Of a stretch of DNA of 9,208 nt, positions 6,164 through 9,208 are shown piece after piece. A program made the position numbers and the translations under genes. The stretch is from NCBI GenBank assembly GCA_035402645.1, contig DAONDQ010000114.1:1-9208 (forward strand). The letters are read 5' to 3'. The notes beneath the pieces are model-generated. The model made no database searches. It had not been told where the DNA came from and saw nothing but the letters and a program-made list of their open reading frames with translations. Source of the DNA: DAONDQ01 sp035402645 (GTDB lineage Bacteria > Cloacimonadota > Cloacimonadia > Cloacimonadales > DAONDQ01). How positions within the stretch are numbered: position 1 is the first letter of the stretch; every line of letters begins with the position of its first letter.

Positions 6164-7308
6164 TAGATTTCCTTGCGCTTTGCGCTGAGATTAAGCAACA
6201 AACCTATTGCCAGTGAGTCGGTTAGCAGGGAGGTACCGCCATAACTGATGAATGGCAGGGTAACACCTGTGGAAGGAATGGCTGACATGGCGACACCAAC
6301 ATTCACGAGCACGTTCAGGAACAGGTTCAGGGCTAAACCGAGTCCGACATATCGCAGATATAAGTCTTCCTGGCGTAATGATACCTTGAAGGCTCTCCAG
6401 AAAAGGAAACATTGTAGTCCGAAGACAAGCATTGCCCCGGCAAATCCTGTCTCTTCCCCGATAATTGTGAAGACATAGTCAGTACGGGATTCAGGGAGGA
6501 AGAAATGCTTGGCACGACCCTTGTCAATTCCAGTTCCAAAGAGTTTTCCACTGGATAATGCAGTGAGGCTTTCACGTGTCTGATATTCCTTTTCCCGATC
6601 CACATGCGCAACGGTGTCTTTTGTAAACAGTGAGTATTTTTTATAAATCTCGATACGTTCGCCACGATAGGATGCACCTTTGGCGATTACGATCAATCCG
6701 CCGATCAGTGCCACTGCGAACAGTGCCATAACGAATCTCTTGCGTATTCCTGCTATCCAGAACATTCCCAATAGAGTACTTGCGGAAATCACCAGCGTAC
6801 TGAGGTGCTTTTCTTTCAATATCAGTAAATACATGAGTAGCATGGTGACAAGGAAAGGCAGAAGTGTTTTGATCAGGTCACTTATGTTTGTTGTTTTGAT
6901 TTCTTCCTGCTTCTTGGAAAGGAGCCCTGCAAGATATAGTATCAGGACGATTCTTGCAAGGAAACTGGGCTGGAACAGGAGAGGCCCGAGTTTCAGGAAT
7001 CGCTTGGCACCATTGACTTCCACCCCAAAGGCAAGAACACCAATGAGCAGTCCGAGGACAATCAAGACCCACATGAAATTGTATTTTTGCAACTTCTGAA
7101 GATTTGGGAAGTATAATGCGGAGAACATGATAAGCAAAGCCGGAACCAAATAGGCAAGCTGCTTGTAGAAGAAATTCATGTTTTCACGGACAGAACTGAT
7201 GTCCATTAATACACCCAATCCAATGATGCACAGGATCATATAGGTGAAGAATATCGCCCTGTCAAATTCAGCGATATAGGAATGAGACTTACTTTGATTC
7301 ATACTCAT
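6163..7308 (-). CDS. ftsW: SEDS-family septal peptidoglycan polymerase FtsW, divergent
   Basis: FtsW is the multi-pass SEDS glycosyltransferase that polymerises lipid II at the septum with its partner transpeptidase. The 381 residues are mostly hydrophobic, with about ten likely membrane segments. The large extracytoplasmic loop (about 210-278) ends in LPESRTDYVF, where D277 matches the essential SEDS aspartate. The late signature TGVTLPFISYGGTS (347-360) is clear. Several other signatures differ from family norm: QPSFLAR (113-119) instead of Q-P-S-E-x-x-K, RF (103-104) where R-W is usual, and EKHLST (166-171) where P-D-x-G-T is expected. FtsW rather than RodA is preferred because of its place between murD and murG. 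ATG at 7308 overlaps murD by 20 bases; a second in-frame ATG two codons later (7302) is also possible. AGGA lies about 9 bases before the first ATG. Confidence 0.93.
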   Translation of the reverse strand: MSMNQSKSHSYIAEFDRAIFFTYMILCIIGLGVLMDISSVRENMNFFYKQLAYLVPALLIMFSALYFPNLQKLQKYNFMWVLIVLGLLIGVLAFGVEVNGAKRFLKLGPLLFQPSFLARIVLILYLAGLLSKKQEEIKTTNISDLIKTLLPFLVTMLLMYLLILKEKHLSTLVISASTLLGMFWIAGIRKRFVMALFAVALIGGLIVIAKGASYRGERIEIYKKYSLFTKDTVAHVDREKEYQTRESLTALSSGKLFGTGIDKGRAKHFFLPESRTDYVFTIIGEETGFAGAMLVFGLQCFLFWRAFKVSLRQEDLYLRYVGLGLALNLFLNVLVNVGVAMSAIPSTGVTLPFISYGGTSLLTDSLAIGLLLNLSAKRKEI

Positions 7309-8638
7309 TTTTCAAATCCTGTACTATTTTTTTGAATGATTCACCACGATGCTCGAAATTATTGAACATATCATAGCTTGCGCAAGCAGGCGATAACAAG
7401 ACAACATCACCTTTCTCCGAATCGAGATATGCTTTTTTAATGCACTTTTCAAAGGAATCAAATTCCTCGATCTCCATTTTTCCGGCATAGGCTGTTCTCA
7501 TAAGAGGGCGTGTAGCACCGATTAGATATATCTTTTTTGCATGTTTCTGGAGTTGAGGGAGCAGGACCGCAAAATCTTCTCCTTTATCAGAGCCTCCCAT
7601 TATGATGCGCACCGGGTGCTCATAGGATTGCAAAGCATATTTTACGGAATCGGTATTGGTTGCTTTTGAATCGTTGATGAACTGGATTCCGTTGATTTCG
7701 CCCGCAAACTCGAGACGGTGTTGCAGTGGTTTGAAACCACTTATGCTGGTGTTGATGGTTTGATCATCAACACCAGCTATAAATGCAGCAAGTACAGAGG
7801 AGAGGCAGTTAGCATAATTGTGAGGACCGCGTATCTGAAGGTCCTGGATTGATATTTCATCATGATATTTCGGGAAGAGGAGTGTTCCATCATGGAAATA
7901 TGCATCTGCTTTCTTCAACATGGAGAATCCGATCTTCCTGGAGTGTATCATGTGTTCATATTTGGCAATTACCGGGTCATCAGCATTGATGATGGCATAA
8001 TCATTTGCATCCTGGTTCTCGAATATCCTCATCTTACTGAGAGCATAATGATCGAATGAGGCATAACGATTCAAATGATCCGGTGTGATATTGAGAAGAA
8101 GGGCAATATCAGGTTTGAAGGTATCGATAAGGTCAAGTTGGAAACTGCTTATTTCCAGGACTATATAATCATAACCCGGTTTTTCAATGGAAAATCCCGT
8201 AAAGGCAGTTCCGATATTGCCGGCAAGAAGTGAATTATAACCTGCTGCCTTCAACAGGTGATGAATCATACTGACAGTTGTGCTCTTTCCATTGGAGCCG
8301 GTGACGGCAATGATCTTACTGTCGGGAGCCTTGATGGTGTAACCGAATTCCAACTCGCTGACCAGTTTGATTCCCTTTGCATTTGCCTTCTGGATGATGG
8401 GTGTATCCAAAGGGATACCGGGACTGACGATAATAATATCGCAATCCAGGATCTTGTCTGTATGACCGCCAAATTCACAGGTGAATTCTTCCATCAGAAT
8501 ATCAGATTGTGGGAATTCGTTTACAGGTTTCGATTCACTTAAAAATGGATTTCCGCCCAATTCACGAATCTTCCATGCAGCAGCCAAGCCGCTTCTTGCT
8601 AAACCGAGGATACCATAATTGATCTTTTTGTTAAACAT
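7289..8638 (-). CDS. murD: UDP-N-acetylmuramoyl-L-alanine--D-glutamate ligase MurD
   Basis: MurD uses ATP to add D-Glu to UDP-MurNAc-L-Ala, the second step of stem-peptide assembly after MurC. The 449 residues carry the expected motifs in order: N-terminal GLARSGLAAA (12-21) of the UDP-binding domain, SPGIP (72-76), P-loop VTGSNGKSTT (112-121), LEISSFQLD (161-169) and NITPDHLNRY (183-192). Further on are K202 in the region of the carbamylated lysine, GPHNYAN (271-277), HRLEFAGE (307-314) with INDSKATN (321-328), GGSDKG (348-353), and near the C-terminus SPACASYDMF followed by HRGESF. The start is ATG at 8638-8636, with AAGG 7 bases upstream, four bases after the mraY stop. The 3' end overlaps ftsW by 20 bases. 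The gene is complete. Confidence 0.98.
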   Translation of the reverse strand: MFNKKINYGILGLARSGLAAAWKIRELGGNPFLSESKPVNEFPQSDILMEEFTCEFGGHTDKILDCDIIIVSPGIPLDTPIIQKANAKGIKLVSELEFGYTIKAPDSKIIAVTGSNGKSTTVSMIHHLLKAAGYNSLLAGNIGTAFTGFSIEKPGYDYIVLEISSFQLDLIDTFKPDIALLLNITPDHLNRYASFDHYALSKMRIFENQDANDYAIINADDPVIAKYEHMIHSRKIGFSMLKKADAYFHDGTLLFPKYHDEISIQDLQIRGPHNYANCLSSVLAAFIAGVDDQTINTSISGFKPLQHRLEFAGEINGIQFINDSKATNTDSVKYALQSYEHPVRIIMGGSDKGEDFAVLLPQLQKHAKKIYLIGATRPLMRTAYAGKMEIEEFDSFEKCIKKAYLDSEKGDVVLLSPACASYDMFNNFEHRGESFKKIVQDLKNEYESK

Positions 8639-8642
8639 AGTA

Positions 8643-9208
8643 TTACCTTAACTTCAATGTTGCTAACCCAACTGCAGCCAGCAGGGCTGCGATGATCCAG
8701 AAACGGACTACGATCTTGGGTTCGGGTAATCCGCCAAGTTCATAGTGATGGTGTACAGGTGCACAACGAAATGCGCGCCTTCCCTGTCCTGTCCGTTTCT
8801 TAGTATATTTGAAATAATATCTTTGAATCAGGACTGATAATGCTTCAAAGACAAATATCAGACCGACGATAAGGAAAAATATCTGTTCACGAAGCAGGAT
8901 GGAGAGTAAAGCAAGAATCCCACCCAGGGATAGAGAACCTGTGTCGCCCATGAATACTTGTGCGGGATACGTGTTATACCAGAGAAACCCCAGTATCGTT
9001 CCAATCAGTGCAAAGGTAAAGACAGTCAACTCACCCGCTTCAGATATGAATTCAACACGCAGGTAGCTTGCCAGCACGAAATTACCCTTGATATATGCCA
9101 TGATACCCAAAGCAAGCACTGAAAATGCAATTACACCCGCTGCCAAGCCATCCAAGCCGTCGGTCAGATTGACTGCATTGGACGTTCCCACGATCATGAA
9201 GACAACAA
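8643..9208 (-). CDS. mraY: Phospho-MurNAc-pentapeptide transferase MraY, C-terminal half (partial)
   Basis: MraY is the polytopic inner-membrane enzyme that transfers phospho-MurNAc-pentapeptide from UDP to undecaprenyl phosphate, giving lipid I. Only the last 188 or so residues are here; the frame stays open to the window edge and family length is about 360, so roughly the N-terminal half, including the D-D-x-x-K motif, is outside. The Met at 9197 is internal: in the family it corresponds to the residue before I-V-G-T-S-N. Visible motifs are GTSNAVNLTDGLDGLA, the catalytic-loop FMGDTGSLSLGG, and the signature APVHHHYE with P-E-P-K-I-V-V-R-F-W-I. Four or five hydrophobic segments are evident, and the end GLATLKLR is typical. 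The stop is four bases before murD; lipid I made here is the substrate of MurG two genes downstream. Confidence 0.97.
   Translation of the reverse strand, partial: VVFMIVGTSNAVNLTDGLDGLAAGVIAFSVLALGIMAYIKGNFVLASYLRVEFISEAGELTVFTFALIGTILGFLWYNTYPAQVFMGDTGSLSLGGILALLSILLREQIFFLIVGLIFVFEALSVLIQRYYFKYTKKRTGQGRRAFRCAPVHHHYELGGLPEPKIVVRFWIIAALLAAVGLATLKLR

Noticed and set aside
8643..9197. mraY read as a complete short gene starting at ATG 9197.
   Set aside because: The frame is open beyond that Met to the window edge, and the Met sits at an internal family position within the conserved core, so the gene is truncated by the window only.

Overview
The window is a stretch of a bacterial dcw (division and cell wall) cluster. 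All eight recognisable genes lie on the minus strand and account for about 95% of the bases. Read in the direction of transcription (from high to low coordinates) the order is mraY (3' half only), murD, ftsW, murG, murC, a 371-base gap, ftsQ, ftsA and ftsZ. A strong hairpin terminator follows ftsZ.

The genes encode one continuous process. MurC and MurD add L-Ala and then D-Glu to UDP-MurNAc in the cytoplasm. MraY moves the finished MurNAc-pentapeptide onto undecaprenyl phosphate (lipid I), and MurG adds GlcNAc (lipid II). FtsW, a SEDS glycosyltransferase, polymerises lipid II at the septum. FtsQ (periplasmic POTRA scaffold), FtsA (membrane anchor) and FtsZ (tubulin-like ring) place and drive that synthesis. 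From mraY to murC the genes are tightly packed (gaps of 4 and 11 bases, overlaps of 20 and 1), so they look like one translationally coupled operon. ftsQ-ftsA-ftsZ form a second tight block.

The only non-coding stretch of note is 3301-3671, between murC and ftsQ, where many bacteria carry murB and/or ddl. It contains no credible gene. It does contain an array of degenerate 11-bp repeats, five on the plus strand meeting four on the minus strand around a 4-bp centre. This array gives a large imperfect palindrome with several mutually exclusive pairings. It also contains a possible TTGACA promoter for ftsQAZ. This is the least ordinary part of the window, together with an FtsW whose usual SEDS signature motifs are altered.

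The organism is a bacterium of moderate GC (low to mid 40s by eye). MurG has Q-E-Q-N-S-Y where many bacteria have H-E-Q-N, a variant I associate with the Bacteroidetes/FCB group. An FCB lineage, perhaps Cloacimonadota-like, is my best guess, but it is low confidence and based on protein flavour only. No mobile element, tRNA, rRNA or CRISPR was seen.
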